This document shows positions 18,346-27,818 of a DNA stretch of 64,000 nt, in pieces. The notes beneath the pieces were generated by a model. That model was not told the DNA's origin, searched no databases, and saw nothing but the letters and a program-made list of their open reading frames with translations. Origin of the DNA: Bacillus sp. CH140a_4T (GTDB lineage: Bacteria > Bacillota > Bacilli > Bacillales > Bacillaceae_G); the NCBI RefSeq assembly GCF_008923725.1, contig NZ_WBPF01000022.1, forward strand, positions 222,913 through 286,912, written 5' to 3'. Position 1 is the first letter of the stretch. Each line of letters begins with the position of its first letter. A program made the translations under genes and the position numbers.

Positions 18346-19503
18346 ATGGAAGAACGTTATTATCATCTCCAAAACAGCAGAATAAAAAAGAAACGAAGAA
18401 GAAAGTTTTTCTACTTCCTTATTTTCTTATTTTTATTTGGTAGTGTAGGACTTTATATATTAAATTCCTACTCTTCTCTTATGGGGATGTATAGTGGTTT
18501 TACTCGTGAAAAATCGGATTTGAGAACTGAAGACGTAGAAATTACAAAAGAACCTTTTACAATCCTCATTATGGGTATAGAAGATTATGCGACAGACGGG
18601 CAAAATGGTCGTACAGATTCATTAATGTTTGCAACAGTCAATCCAAAAACGAAGAAGATTTCGCTTATGAGTATCCCTCGTGATAGTCGCGTCCCAATTG
18701 TCGGAAAGAATAAAGAGGACAAAATTAACGCTGCGCACGCATATGGCGGAGAAGAAATGGCAATCAAAACGGTCGAAGGTTTTCTAAAAGTGCCTGTAGA
18801 CCATTATCTTAAAATTGACTTCCAAGGCTTTAAAGGTATTGTTGATGCTGTTGGCGGTGTTACCGTAGATGTTCCCTTCGATTTCTGGGAACGTTCTGAC
18901 GTAGATTACTACAAAAAAATCGAATTTAAGCAAGGGCAACAAGAATTAAATGGTGAAGAAGCACTCGCTTACGTTCGTATGCGAAAGCAAGATCCAAATG
19001 GTGATTATGGTCGGGCTGCTAGACAAAGACAATTACTCGCTGCCGTTGCTCAAAAACTAAATTCCACCTCTACCGTATTTAAAATTAAAGATTTAACAAC
19101 AGTCGTTGGAAAATATATAAAAACTGATATTCCTATTTCAGACGGACTTGCTCTTTACAATAAACTATCTGGATTTGATCCTTCTACAATACAAACGTTC
19201 AAACTTGAAGGAGAAGACAAAAAAGTAGGTGGTATTTATTACTTCCTTCCGGATCCAAACGGTGTTGAGGCAGTACGTAACGAAATAAAAAAAGAATTAG
19301 GCGAAACAGCAAACACTCAAGACAATTCAACGACAAAAACCGAATCAAATCCTTCTTCAAATACTAACTCTAACGAAAAAGCGAAGAGAGAAACGAATCA
19401 GAATCAGAATCAGAATCAGAACCAAAATCAGAACCAAACACCAACTGAACCTCCACCTTCCACAAATGCTCATGCAGAGTGGATTATGAGAAATCAGCAA
19501 TAA
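18346..19503 (+). CDS. tagU: LytR-CpsA-Psr (LCP) family wall-polymer ligase, TagU-like
   Basis: A 385-residue type II membrane protein: cytoplasmic basic N-terminus (KKKRRRK), one helix (about 23-43), then the LCP domain (about 75-235). Conserved features are RTDSLMFATVNP, SIPRDSRV, KINAAHAYGG and the Arg-rich YVRMRKQDPNGDYGRAARQRQ. LCP enzymes move teichoic acid or other polymers from undecaprenyl phosphate to peptidoglycan. The start follows AAGGAGATTATAT. The C-terminus is a low-complexity Asn/Gln run encoded by near-perfect 6-bp repeats at about 19395-19438, which may vary in length between strains. Its neighbours mnaA, ugd and tagO make the precursors. Confidence 0.92.
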   Translation: MEERYYHLQNSRIKKKRRRKFFYFLIFLFLFGSVGLYILNSYSSLMGMYSGFTREKSDLRTEDVEITKEPFTILIMGIEDYATDGQNGRTDSLMFATVNPKTKKISLMSIPRDSRVPIVGKNKEDKINAAHAYGGEEMAIKTVEGFLKVPVDHYLKIDFQGFKGIVDAVGGVTVDVPFDFWERSDVDYYKKIEFKQGQQELNGEEALAYVRMRKQDPNGDYGRAARQRQLLAAVAQKLNSTSTVFKIKDLTTVVGKYIKTDIPISDGLALYNKLSGFDPSTIQTFKLEGEDKKVGGIYYFLPDPNGVEAVRNEIKKELGETANTQDNSTTKTESNPSSNTNSNEKAKRETNQNQNQNQNQNQNQTPTEPPPSTNAHAEWIMRNQQ

Positions 19504-19504
19504 C

Positions 19505-19538
19505 AAAAGAGCCAAATCGCAAATGATTTGGCTCTTTT
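19505..19538. terminator. Bidirectional terminator between LCP gene and mnaA
   Basis: A perfect 14-bp stem AAAAGAGCCAAATC/GATTTGGCTCTTTT with a T tail on the plus strand and A/T-rich flanks serves the two convergent genes. Confidence 0.92.
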
Positions 19539-19541
19539 TCT

Positions 19542-20657
19542 TTACTTATTAAAGTGTTGTAAAATCGCTTCTACAATTCGCTCTGATGCACGGCCATCAC
19601 CGTATGGGTTAGATGCTTTCGACATCTTATCATGAGCTTCTTTATTCGATAACAATTCATCAGCAAGGCTAAAGATTGTCTCTTCATCTGTTCCTGCTAA
19701 TTTTAATGTACCCGCTTCAATACCTTCTGGACGCTCTGTTGTATCACGAAGAACAAGAACCGGTACACCGAGTGATGGTGCTTCCTCTTGTACTCCACCA
19801 GAATCAGTTAGCATTAAGTATGAACGAGCTGCAACATTGTGGAAATCAATTACATCTAGCGGCTCAATTAAATGAATGCGGCCATGATCGCCTAAAATAT
19901 CATTTGCAGTTTCACGAACAACAGGGTTCATATGAACAGGATACACAACTTGTACGTCTTCGTGCTTATCAACAAGACGTTTAATTGCACGGAACATGTT
20001 ACGCATTGGCTCTCCTAAGTTTTCACGACGGTGAGCTGTCATAAGTACAAGACGATCATTTCCAAGTTTCTCTAGTACAGGGTGACTATATGTTTCTTTT
20101 ACAGTCGTTTTTAGGGCGTCAATCGCTGTATTTCCTGTTATGAAAATGCGTGACTCGTCTTTATTTTCTTTCTGTAAGTTCGTTGCTGATTTTGCTGTAG
20201 GTGAGAAGTGAAGATCTGCCATTACGCCTGTTAATTGGCGATTCATCTCTTCTGGGTACGGAGAATATTTATCCCATGTACGAAGTCCTGCTTCAACATG
20301 ACCTACTGGAATTTGATTATAGAAAGCAGCTAAACTTGCAATAAATGTTGTAGTTGTATCACCATGTACAAGTACAATATCCGGCTTTGCTTCTTTCATT
20401 ACTTTATCCAAACCTTCTAAACCACGCGTTGTAATATCAATTAAAGTTTGGCGATCCTTCATAATATTCAAATCGAAATCTGGCGTAATTCCAAAGATAC
20501 TTAATACTTGATCTAACATTTGACGATGTTGCGCCGTTACAGTCACAATCGATTCAATTTTCTCTGAATGCTTTTGCAACTCTAATACAAGAGGTGCCAT
20601 TTTAATTGCTTCTGGACGTGTCCCGAAAATTGTCATTACTTTTAAACGTTCAGTCAT
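19542..20657 (-). CDS. mnaA: UDP-N-acetylglucosamine 2-epimerase (non-hydrolysing)
   Basis: A 371-residue GT-B-fold epimerase interconverting UDP-GlcNAc and UDP-ManNAc, the donor for the teichoic acid linkage unit and other ManNAc polymers. Visible hallmarks are FGTRPEAIKMAPLV, the VHGDTTT loop, GHVEAGLRT with the allosteric/catalytic region, HRRENLG and LTDSGGVQEEAPSLG. Length is standard. It lies downstream of the UDP-glucose dehydrogenase gene on the same strand, 74 bases apart, so the two may be co-transcribed. Confidence 0.97.
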   Translation of the reverse strand: MTERLKVMTIFGTRPEAIKMAPLVLELQKHSEKIESIVTVTAQHRQMLDQVLSIFGITPDFDLNIMKDRQTLIDITTRGLEGLDKVMKEAKPDIVLVHGDTTTTFIASLAAFYNQIPVGHVEAGLRTWDKYSPYPEEMNRQLTGVMADLHFSPTAKSATNLQKENKDESRIFITGNTAIDALKTTVKETYSHPVLEKLGNDRLVLMTAHRRENLGEPMRNMFRAIKRLVDKHEDVQVVYPVHMNPVVRETANDILGDHGRIHLIEPLDVIDFHNVAARSYLMLTDSGGVQEEAPSLGVPVLVLRDTTERPEGIEAGTLKLAGTDEETIFSLADELLSNKEAHDKMSKASNPYGDGRASERIVEAILQHFNK

Positions 20658-20731
20658 TTCATTGCCTCTTTTCTTTCACTAGTTACAAATTCTATTATGA
20701 CATATAAGAATATACATGAATACATGCCTTT

Positions 20732-22057
20732 TTAACGAATAACGGAAAAGTCTCTCTTACAAATACTTTCTCTTCCAACCGAATAATAATCTATCTCTTG
20801 CTTCTTGACACCCTCAATAGTATAACAATTTCTTCCATCGAATAAAATAGGCTCTCTCATAAGTTGTACGTACTTTTCTAACGAATAAGCTCGGATAGCC
20901 TCCCATTCTGTCATGATAAAAGCCGCACTCGCTCCTCTAATCGATTCATCTATACATTCGCTATATTGTATAGTCTCTCCAAAGATATTTTTCATATTTG
21001 GAATCGCCTTCGGGTCATATAGAACTACATCCGCACCTATATGAATTAATTCTTGTATCATAATAAGAGACGGTGCATCTCTTATATCATCCGTATTCGG
21101 TTTAAATGCCGCTCCCAGCACCGCAATCCGCTTCTTGTTCATATTTAATACTTTCTTCGCTTTCTCAATCAATAACAACTGTTGTTTATTATTCACTTCA
21201 ATGACTGCTTTTAACAAGCGAAAATCATGCGCCACATTCCCTGCAATTTGCACAAGGGCTTTCGTATCTTTCGGAAAACACGATCCCCCATAACCAATGC
21301 CCGCATTTAAAAATGACGCACCAATTCTCTTATCCATTCCCATCCCTTTTGCAACATCCAATACATTTGCTCCTACCTTCTCACAAATATTTGAAATTTC
21401 ATTGATAAAACTAATTTTTGTCGCTAAAAAAGCATTTGATGCATATTTAATCATCTCTGCACTCTTTATATCTGTAACATACGTTTTTAAGTGTAATTCA
21501 CTATATAAATTCTCAACTTTTCGTGCCGCTTCCTCATTATCTGCTCCAATTACAATGCGATCTCCCTGAAAAAAATCGTAAATACCTGAACCTTCCCGTA
21601 AAAATTCTGGATTCGATACGATATGTAATTCATATCTATTTTGTAATTTCTCCTCAATCCATCTCCTCATAACATCATTCGTCCCTACAGGAACCGTACT
21701 TTTTGTAACAACAATGACGTCGTTATTCGCATATGTTCCAATATCGTTACAAGCACTTCGAATATATGTTAAATCCGCTGTCCCATCTAATAAAGATGGC
21801 GTTCCAACTGCAATAAATATAAATTCTGCATCGTTAAATGCTTTTACTCTACTTGTTGTAAAAGTTAAATGATTATTCTCACATGCATCATTTATTAATT
21901 CATATAAACCAGCTTCATAAATAGGCAAATCCCCTTGCTTTATCCGCTCAATTTTCTCATCATTTATATCAAAACATGTGACCGAGTGGCCTAACATCGC
22001 CAACCCTACTCCTGTAATCAATCCAACATATCCGGTACCTATTATCGTAATTTTCAT
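20732..22057 (-). CDS. ugd: UDP-glucose 6-dehydrogenase
   Basis: A 441-residue NAD-dependent enzyme making UDP-glucuronate, the precursor of teichuronic acid or capsule. Rossmann motif GTGYVGLITG is at the N-terminus. The catalytic Cys is in GYGGSCFPKDTKAL. The middle dimer domain and C-terminal NDP-sugar-binding domain (AAFKPNTDDIRDAP) are intact. I start at MKITIIGTG because the family begins there; AAAAGG is close to the ATG, and a longer in-frame start 15 codons up lacks support. The B. subtilis counterpart is TuaD. Immediately upstream lies a tandem bcr1 repeat. Confidence 0.95.
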   Translation of the reverse strand: MKITIIGTGYVGLITGVGLAMLGHSVTCFDINDEKIERIKQGDLPIYEAGLYELINDACENNHLTFTTSRVKAFNDAEFIFIAVGTPSLLDGTADLTYIRSACNDIGTYANNDVIVVTKSTVPVGTNDVMRRWIEEKLQNRYELHIVSNPEFLREGSGIYDFFQGDRIVIGADNEEAARKVENLYSELHLKTYVTDIKSAEMIKYASNAFLATKISFINEISNICEKVGANVLDVAKGMGMDKRIGASFLNAGIGYGGSCFPKDTKALVQIAGNVAHDFRLLKAVIEVNNKQQLLLIEKAKKVLNMNKKRIAVLGAAFKPNTDDIRDAPSLIMIQELIHIGADVVLYDPKAIPNMKNIFGETIQYSECIDESIRGASAAFIMTEWEAIRAYSLEKYVQLMREPILFDGRNCYTIEGVKKQEIDYYSVGRESICKRDFSVIR

Positions 22058-22221
22058 TTCCTTTTCGCACAGGAATATACAATAGAAAATATACGAATAC
22101 ATAGAATTCTCCCTGTGCTTCCCCCTCTCACATTAAAAATGAGAAAACTCTTTTACTTCTTTATTATATGAATTACTTTTCCCATTCTTTTTTAAGTTTT
22201 TGTAAAATTAAATGCACCAAT

Positions 22222-22379
22222 ATAAAGTGAAACTTTAATCAGTGGGGGTTTTCTTCATCCCCCACTGATTATCAGCCCTCACCAATCGGACTTTTATGGG
22301 CAGTTGATCCCCCACCTAACTTCTTTGCTTTCACTGCATTTTGAGGTGGGGGTCTTACTGCCCATTAAAGCGGGATAAA
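22222..22379 (+). repeat. bcr1 repeat, copy 1 (intact)
   Basis: About 155 bp, bounded by ATAAA on both sides. It contains two long hairpins: ATCAGTGGGGG/CCCCCACTGAT near the left, and a GGGCAGT...CCCCCACCT / AGGTGGGGGTC...ACTGCCC stem at the right. It is nearly identical to the copies at 60279 and 62743. Length, TTTAT (ATAAA) ends and sequence fit bcr1 as described for the B. cereus group, a putative non-autonomous mobile element with a folded transcript. Confidence 0.92.
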
Positions 22380-22529
22380 GTGAAATTTTATTCAGTGAAA
22401 GAGTATCTATTCTCCGCTAATTATTAGCGAAACCAATCGAGATTTTACAGGAATTAAGGTTCCCACCTAACCTCTTTTCTCCAACTGAATTTTGAGGTGG
22501 AAGCCTTACTGCCCGTTCATGCGGATAAA
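22375..22529 (+). repeat. bcr1 repeat, copy 2 (degenerate, tandem with copy 1)
   Basis: It starts at the right-hand ATAAA of copy 1 and ends with another ATAAA at 22525. It has the same block order (GTGAAATTTTATTCAGTG, AACCAATCGA, CCCACCTAACC, TGAATTTTGAGGTGG, CTTACTGCCC, GCGGATAAA) but many substitutions. Several are compensatory in the stems (CCGCTAATTATTAGCG). It is clearly older than copy 1. The rest of the 22058-22845 gap (22530-22845) has only AT-rich promoter-like sequence before tagO. Confidence 0.85.
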
Positions 22530-22845
22530 TTCCCACATTTTAACACGGAACTTACTCATTTCTACGTGTACACTTATAATACCGAAATAAAAGTATTCAC
22601 TATCAAAGAAAAAGAGAAAATGTCATATTCCAAAGTTCAATACGATTAACCTTCTCAAATGATTCAACATTCTGTATACAATTGTCATATATTCTATCTG
22701 CTTCCATTTACCGTGAATAGAAAAAAAGATTGAATTCTAATCTTTTTGTGATACCATATGTTATGAGCCTGTAAATAAACATCATAATTTTCAGATAAAT
22801 ATATTTTCAAAAAATTACGTTAGACTATAAAAGGGTGGGGTATTA

Positions 22846-23919
22846 ATGGACTCACAAGTGATTTATGCCATTTTGGCATCTTTCATCACTGTACTCGTCG
22901 TTACTCCTTTAGTTATTAAGTTAGCTTTTAAAATAGGAGCAACAGATAAGCCAAACGCTCGTAAAGTACACCAAAAGATTATGCCTCGTCTTGGCGGGTT
23001 AGCAATATTTATTGGTGTAGCTGTAGGATTTGTTGTCGGCGGCTTATACGAACAAAGAATGTTATCGATAACGCTAGGTGCGATTATCATTGTAATCATT
23101 GGTATTTTAGATGATATGTACGAGTTATCTGCAAAGGTAAAATTCGGTGGACAACTACTAGTTGCCATTATGATTGTAAAAAGTGGATTATTAGTGCAAG
23201 TATTATACATCCCAATCCTCGGGGATACTGAACTTGGATGGCTTGCTTATCCAATTACAGTATTTTGGATTGTAGGTATTACAAATGCAATCAATTTAAT
23301 TGATGGCTTAGATGGATTATCTGCTGGTATTTCATCTATCGTACTTGCAACACTGGCATATATGGCCTTCACTAGCCCATGGGGCACTGGAGCTGCTATT
23401 ATCTTACCACTAGCATTAATTACATTAGCAAGTACAATCGGATTTTTATTCTACAACTTCCATCCAGCAAAAATCTTTATGGGAGATACAGGCGCACTAT
23501 TTTTAGGATACTGTATTTCTGTTATATCGTTACTTGGGTTATACAAAAGTGTAACGTTATTCAGCTTTATCGTTCCAGTTATCATTTTAGGTGTACCTGT
23601 ATTTGATACGACATTTGCAATTATCCGCCGTATCGTAAATAAAAAACCTATTTCAGCACCAGATAAATCGCATTTACATCACCGTTTACTTGCAATGGGC
23701 TTCTCTCATCGTAAAACGGTACTAATTATATACGCATTCGGTATTTTCTTTAGTGTAAATGCAATCATTTTCTCTAGTGCGACATTATGGTTATCCATTA
23801 TTCTTCTTTTCGTTTTAATCTTCTTTACAGAGATTATTGCTGAAGTAATTGGGCTTGTACACGAACGTTACAAACCACTTATTTCCTTTTATAAAAAAGT
23901 GAAAAAACGCGAAGACTAA
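22846..23919 (+). CDS. tagO: Undecaprenyl-phosphate GlcNAc-1-phosphate transferase
   Basis: A 357-residue polyprenyl-phosphate sugar-1-phosphate transferase with about 11 membrane helices. It catalyses the first lipid-linked step of wall teichoic acid: UDP-GlcNAc plus undecaprenyl-P gives undecaprenyl-PP-GlcNAc. Visible motifs: DKPNARKVHQKIMPRLGG, the Asp motif GILDDMYEL, NAINLIDGLDGLSAG, NFHPAKIFMGDTGALFLG and the HLHHRLL loop. It starts ATG behind GGGTGGGG. Own terminator follows, so monocistronic. Linked by function to mnaA, ugd and the LCP ligase just before it. Confidence 0.95.
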   Translation: MDSQVIYAILASFITVLVVTPLVIKLAFKIGATDKPNARKVHQKIMPRLGGLAIFIGVAVGFVVGGLYEQRMLSITLGAIIIVIIGILDDMYELSAKVKFGGQLLVAIMIVKSGLLVQVLYIPILGDTELGWLAYPITVFWIVGITNAINLIDGLDGLSAGISSIVLATLAYMAFTSPWGTGAAIILPLALITLASTIGFLFYNFHPAKIFMGDTGALFLGYCISVISLLGLYKSVTLFSFIVPVIILGVPVFDTTFAIIRRIVNKKPISAPDKSHLHHRLLAMGFSHRKTVLIIYAFGIFFSVNAIIFSSATLWLSIILLFVLIFFTEIIAEVIGLVHERYKPLISFYKKVKKRED

Positions 23920-23952
23920 TTATAGTATAGCCTTTACAATTATGAAATATTC

Positions 23953-23988
23953 AAATAGCATCCTCTTTCTTATAAGAGGATGCTATTT
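23953..23988 (+). terminator. Terminator of tagO
   Basis: A perfect 15-bp stem AAATAGCATCCTCTT/AAGAGGATGCTATTT with a 6-base loop, then TTT on the plus strand. Confidence 0.92.
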
Positions 23989-24119
23989 TTTATTCATTAT
24001 TTTACATTTCCAAAATATAGATTGTTTGAGAGTCCCACTATTGGAGAAAGATATACATAATAAGAAAAGGATTATATTTTCTTTTTTACATCTTGATTGT
24101 CAAACTGAGGGTGAATGTT

Positions 24120-24857
24120 ATGATCAAGCGAGTATTTCAATACATTATTTTATTTTTAACGATTACGATGTACGCGTCATCTCATGCAGGAGCAACTACA
24201 ATTCCCCCTGCTGAACATCATCCAAATACTAAAACTACCTCTTCTACCCAAAAAATCGCGTACTTAACATTTGATGACGGACCAAACAAATATACTACGC
24301 AAATTTTAAACATCTTAAAGGAAAAGAACGGAAAAGCAACTTTCTTTGTTATTGGTGGAAAAGTACCACATTACAAAAAAACAATGCAACGATTAATTAA
24401 AGACGGACATTATATCGGACTTCACAGTATGTCACACGATGTAAAACGCCTTTATACTGGTGATCCATCTGCTTTAATTACAGAAATGAAACAAACACAA
24501 AACATCGTTCAGCAAGTTACAAAATTAAATACACATCTCGTTCGTGTCCCGTATGGTAGCATGCCTTACTTAAAAAAGAATTACCGTGATGCACTTGTAT
24601 CAGCTCAGTATAAAATGTGGGATTGGACAATCGATACATACGACTGGAAAAGCTATGATAATCCTTCTGCCATACTAGAAAGAGTACGTAATCAAAGTGA
24701 TGAACAAGTCGAAGTAATTTTAATGCATGATTCGAGTGTAACTGTACAAATACTGCCACAAGTAATTGATTACTTACAGTCACAAGGATACAAACTTCTT
24801 CCCTATAATCCATCTTCCCACCTTGAAGTGAACTTTTGGAAAGACACAAGATTGTAA
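24120..24857 (+). CDS. Secreted polysaccharide deacetylase (NodB domain)
   Basis: A 245-residue CE4 deacetylase with an N-terminal signal peptide (1-27, ending SSHAGA). NodB motifs appear in order: TFDDGP (metal Asp), HSMSHD (the two His ligands), RVPYGSM (catalytic Arg), DWTIDTYDW and the C-terminal ILMHD. Family members remove acetyl groups from GlcNAc or MurNAc in peptidoglycan or from other wall glycans; the B. cereus group has about ten paralogs. GAGGGTG six bases before the ATG decides the start. The 5' neighbour is tagO, the 3' neighbour an own terminator. Specific substrate unknown. Confidence 0.9.
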   Translation: MIKRVFQYIILFLTITMYASSHAGATTIPPAEHHPNTKTTSSTQKIAYLTFDDGPNKYTTQILNILKEKNGKATFFVIGGKVPHYKKTMQRLIKDGHYIGLHSMSHDVKRLYTGDPSALITEMKQTQNIVQQVTKLNTHLVRVPYGSMPYLKKNYRDALVSAQYKMWDWTIDTYDWKSYDNPSAILERVRNQSDEQVEVILMHDSSVTVQILPQVIDYLQSQGYKLLPYNPSSHLEVNFWKDTRL

Positions 24858-24889
24858 CAGCTTTAGTGCCTATGTGCTAAAGCTGTTTT
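24856..24889 (+). terminator. Terminator of the deacetylase gene
   Basis: An 11-bp stem AACAGCTTTAG/CTAAAGCTGTT begins at the stop codon and is followed by a T-rich tract (TTTATTTTT). Confidence 0.88.
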
Positions 24890-24961
24890 ATTTTTCTCTT
24901 CCCACCCTTCCCATTTTTGTGTAAAATTTTAAATAGTGATGAAGGTTCGAGGTGAATAGAA

Positions 24962-27637
24962 ATGAAACGAATAGATCTCATTTTTAACGCAATACAAAAA
25001 GGCAAGTATACAGAAGGTGTAACCGCATTAGAACTCGCTACCCTGTTACAACTAGATCGCGCCAATGTAAGTAGCGACTTAAACAAACTTGTAAAAGATA
25101 AACGTTTATTAAAAACAAATACGCGTCCTGTTCGTTTTTATATAGAAACGAACACTTCGTTGGAAACGCATTCAAAAGAAGCGAATTCATTAGATACATT
25201 TGCACTTGAAAATACGAGCCTTAAAATCGCAATTGAAAAAGCGAAAGCTTCTATTCTCTATCCTCCAAACGGTATGCATACTTTACTGCTCGGAGAAACA
25301 GGAGTCGGAAAATCTATGTTCGCTTCTTTAATGCACGAATATGCAATTGAAGTCGAACAGCTTCCTAAAAACGCACCATTTATCGTCTTTAACTGTGCTG
25401 ATTACGCAAATAATCCACAGCTGCTACTCGGGCAGCTATTTGGGATTAAAAAAGGAGCTTATACAGGGGCAAGTGATCAAAAAGGGTTAATTGAAAAAGC
25501 ACATGAAGGGATCCTTTTCTTAGACGAAGTACATCGCCTTCCTCCAGAGGGACAAGAAATGCTTTTCACCTTTATTGACCGCGGAGTATACCGCCGCCTT
25601 GGAGAAACAGAAAACGAACGTAAAGCACAAGTATTAATCATTACTGCAACAACAGAAGAACCAAATTCATTTTTATTAAAAACATTTACAAGACGTATCC
25701 CGATGACTGTTACGCTACCACCACTTCGTGAGCGTACACATAAAGAACGCTTTGCTTTACTACAACTATTTTTCACAAATGAAGCAATTCGTCTACGAAA
25801 AGAAATTCACGTTAGTCCGAATGCAATGCGTTCTTTCGTCTTTTACAATTGTCCCAATAACATCGGTCAATTAAAAACGGATGTACAAATTGCCTGTGCA
25901 AAAGCCTATTCTGACTTCGTGACAAAGAAACGTGATTCTGTCCACGTTTCAAGTACAGATTTACCTTGGTATATGAAAGAAGGGCTATTCATTGAAAGAA
26001 AGAGCCGTCATCTATACCAAATACCAAATGAAACATTTATATTTACAGGTAATGAAGGTTGGAGTAATCATAAAATAGAAAATGAAAAACAGTCTTCTAT
26101 TTACGATTATATTGATTATAAATACGAAGAACTTCAAGCTCGTGGTATTGAAGAGGACGAATTAGAATTACTTATAGAAAATGATCTTCAAAGCTTTTTC
26201 GTACAATATTTTAACCAAATGTCCAAAAAAACAAGTCATGAAAATGTTTTTAAAATTGTGGATCGTAATATCGTTTCCGTTTGTGAAAGAATTGCAGAAC
26301 TTGCTGAAAAGCATTTATCTAAGACGTTTGATGAAAAAGTATTTCTCGCTTTAAGCTTACATGTACAGACAACTCTACAACGATTGCAAGCTGGAAAACA
26401 AATTCATCACCCACAATTAAATCAAATTCGTACGAAATATAAAGACGCTTTTTCTGTAGCTATGCAATGCATTCAACTACTGGAGGACGAATTACAAATA
26501 ACAATGCCTATTGATGAAGCAGGCTTTTTAACAATGTTCTTCGTTGTTGATCCAATTCCTGCCTCACAAACAGAAGTAAAAGTATTAATATTAGCGCACG
26601 GCAACGGCATCGCAACAGAAATGGCAAACGTCGCAAACGAACTGCTCGGCATTGAGGAAGTAACCGGTATCGATATGCCGTTACATGAATCGCCGAAAGA
26701 TTTCTTAGAGCGTGTGAAAGTGTATATGAAGACACTCCAAAATGTAAATGGACTTCTCTTACTCGTTGATATGGGATCGCTCGCTTATATTGGTGATATA
26801 TTAGAAACTGAGTTCAAAATTCCAGTGCGTGTTCTTTCCATGACAAGCACTCCACATGCACTAGAAGCAGCTCGAAAAGCTCAGCTTGGCTACTCGTTAG
26901 ATGCATTATATGAAACAGTGAAGAACTTAACACCGTTTTACTTAAACGTACAAGAAGATAAGAAAAAGCCACTATCACCAATGAAGTCTGTTATTTTAAC
27001 AGCTTGTTTAACTGGGGAAGGCAGTGCTTTAGCTATTCAAAAAATGTTAGAGAACTATTTGCGATTTGACAAAGACTTAATTGAAATTATTCCGATTAGT
27101 ATCGTCCATGAAAAAGATTTAACGAAAATGATTGAGAATATCAAAAAAGAGCGGAATATCATTTGTATCGTCACGAATTTCGATGTGCAGGTGCCCTGCT
27201 TAACATATCATTTCCAAGACATCGTAAACTACACAGCAATTCAGCCAATTCAAGAATTAATTACGTATGAAGAAACATATGCAAAAATGGCTGATATTCT
27301 GGAACAACAAATGCAGCGGAACGACGGAGCATTACTTATTAAAACAATTCGTTACGCATTAAATACAATTCAAGAATTAATTTCCTTACAGCTAACTCCT
27401 GACAGCTTAATGGGTGTGATTCTGCATATGAGCTGTATGGTTGACCGTCTTCAAAAAGGAGAAAGCCTCCTCCCTCATCCAGATAAGGAGAAACGAAGAC
27501 AAGATGAATACTGGATATATATGAAGGTAAAAAAAGCATTACAACCGATTGAAAATACATTTGAAATACAAATACCTGATGACGAAGTGTTTTATGTCAT
27601 GGACTTCTTCATTAAAAATCAGCCTGTAAAAAATTAA
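24962..27637 (+). CDS. LevR-type sigma-54 activator with PRD and EIIA domains
   Basis: An 891-residue PTS-controlled enhancer-binding protein. Order: winged HTH (about 1-65); AAA+ domain with Walker A GETGVGKS at 111-118, sigma-54-contacting GAYTGA at 165-170 and Walker B LFLDEVHR near 186; PRD1 (about 400-500); EIIA-Man-like domain with phosphoacceptor His near 546 (ILAHGNG); EIIB-like/receiver stretch; PRD2 (about 790-885). LevR/CelR proteins turn on PTS operons from -24/-12 promoters. Here the only perfect such promoter I found is in front of the chb-like operon, 6 kb away at 33928. Activity should be tuned by PTS phosphorylation of PRD and EIIA histidines. Strong family call; target inferred. 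Confidence 0.92.
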   Translation: MKRIDLIFNAIQKGKYTEGVTALELATLLQLDRANVSSDLNKLVKDKRLLKTNTRPVRFYIETNTSLETHSKEANSLDTFALENTSLKIAIEKAKASILYPPNGMHTLLLGETGVGKSMFASLMHEYAIEVEQLPKNAPFIVFNCADYANNPQLLLGQLFGIKKGAYTGASDQKGLIEKAHEGILFLDEVHRLPPEGQEMLFTFIDRGVYRRLGETENERKAQVLIITATTEEPNSFLLKTFTRRIPMTVTLPPLRERTHKERFALLQLFFTNEAIRLRKEIHVSPNAMRSFVFYNCPNNIGQLKTDVQIACAKAYSDFVTKKRDSVHVSSTDLPWYMKEGLFIERKSRHLYQIPNETFIFTGNEGWSNHKIENEKQSSIYDYIDYKYEELQARGIEEDELELLIENDLQSFFVQYFNQMSKKTSHENVFKIVDRNIVSVCERIAELAEKHLSKTFDEKVFLALSLHVQTTLQRLQAGKQIHHPQLNQIRTKYKDAFSVAMQCIQLLEDELQITMPIDEAGFLTMFFVVDPIPASQTEVKVLILAHGNGIATEMANVANELLGIEEVTGIDMPLHESPKDFLERVKVYMKTLQNVNGLLLLVDMGSLAYIGDILETEFKIPVRVLSMTSTPHALEAARKAQLGYSLDALYETVKNLTPFYLNVQEDKKKPLSPMKSVILTACLTGEGSALAIQKMLENYLRFDKDLIEIIPISIVHEKDLTKMIENIKKERNIICIVTNFDVQVPCLTYHFQDIVNYTAIQPIQELITYEETYAKMADILEQQMQRNDGALLIKTIRYALNTIQELISLQLTPDSLMGVILHMSCMVDRLQKGESLLPHPDKEKRRQDEYWIYMKVKKALQPIENTFEIQIPDDEVFYVMDFFIKNQPVKN

Positions 27638-27654
27638 TCGAGTCAATTTTTTAA

Positions 27655-27775
27655 CTATATCGACCGTAACTCAGATTTTATCAGCGATTTTTCAAATATA
27701 TCGGCGTAACTCGGATTATATCAGCGATTTTCAAAATATATCGATTTACCGAAAATAATCGCTAAAATTTGCACC
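27655..27775. repeat. Intergenic AT-rich repeat with ATATATCGGCG / TATCAGCGATTTT units (copy B)
   Basis: Two alternating units repeat here: TATATCGGCGTAACTCGGAT-type and TATCAGCGATTTTTCAAA-type, ending ATATATCGATTTACCG. This is the same family as 1450-1550 (minus orientation there). Located between the levR-type gene and the shared terminator. Confidence 0.65.
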
Positions 27776-27784
27776 TTATAGGAG

Positions 27785-27817
27785 AAAAGGCTGTTCCAAA
27801 ATATGGACAGCCTTTTT
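27785..27817. terminator. Bidirectional terminator after the LevR-type gene and the CHRD gene
   Basis: AAAAGGCTGTTCCA pairs with TGGACAGCCTTTT (one bulged T), with T6 on the plus strand and a T run on the minus strand; the two genes converge here. Confidence 0.88.
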
Positions 27818-27818
27818 T

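Noticed and set aside
22222-22529. Tandem repeat as a possible CRISPR array or pair of riboswitches
   Set aside because: There are only two units without spacers, and matching copies at 60 and 62 kb with ATAAA ends identify bcr1.
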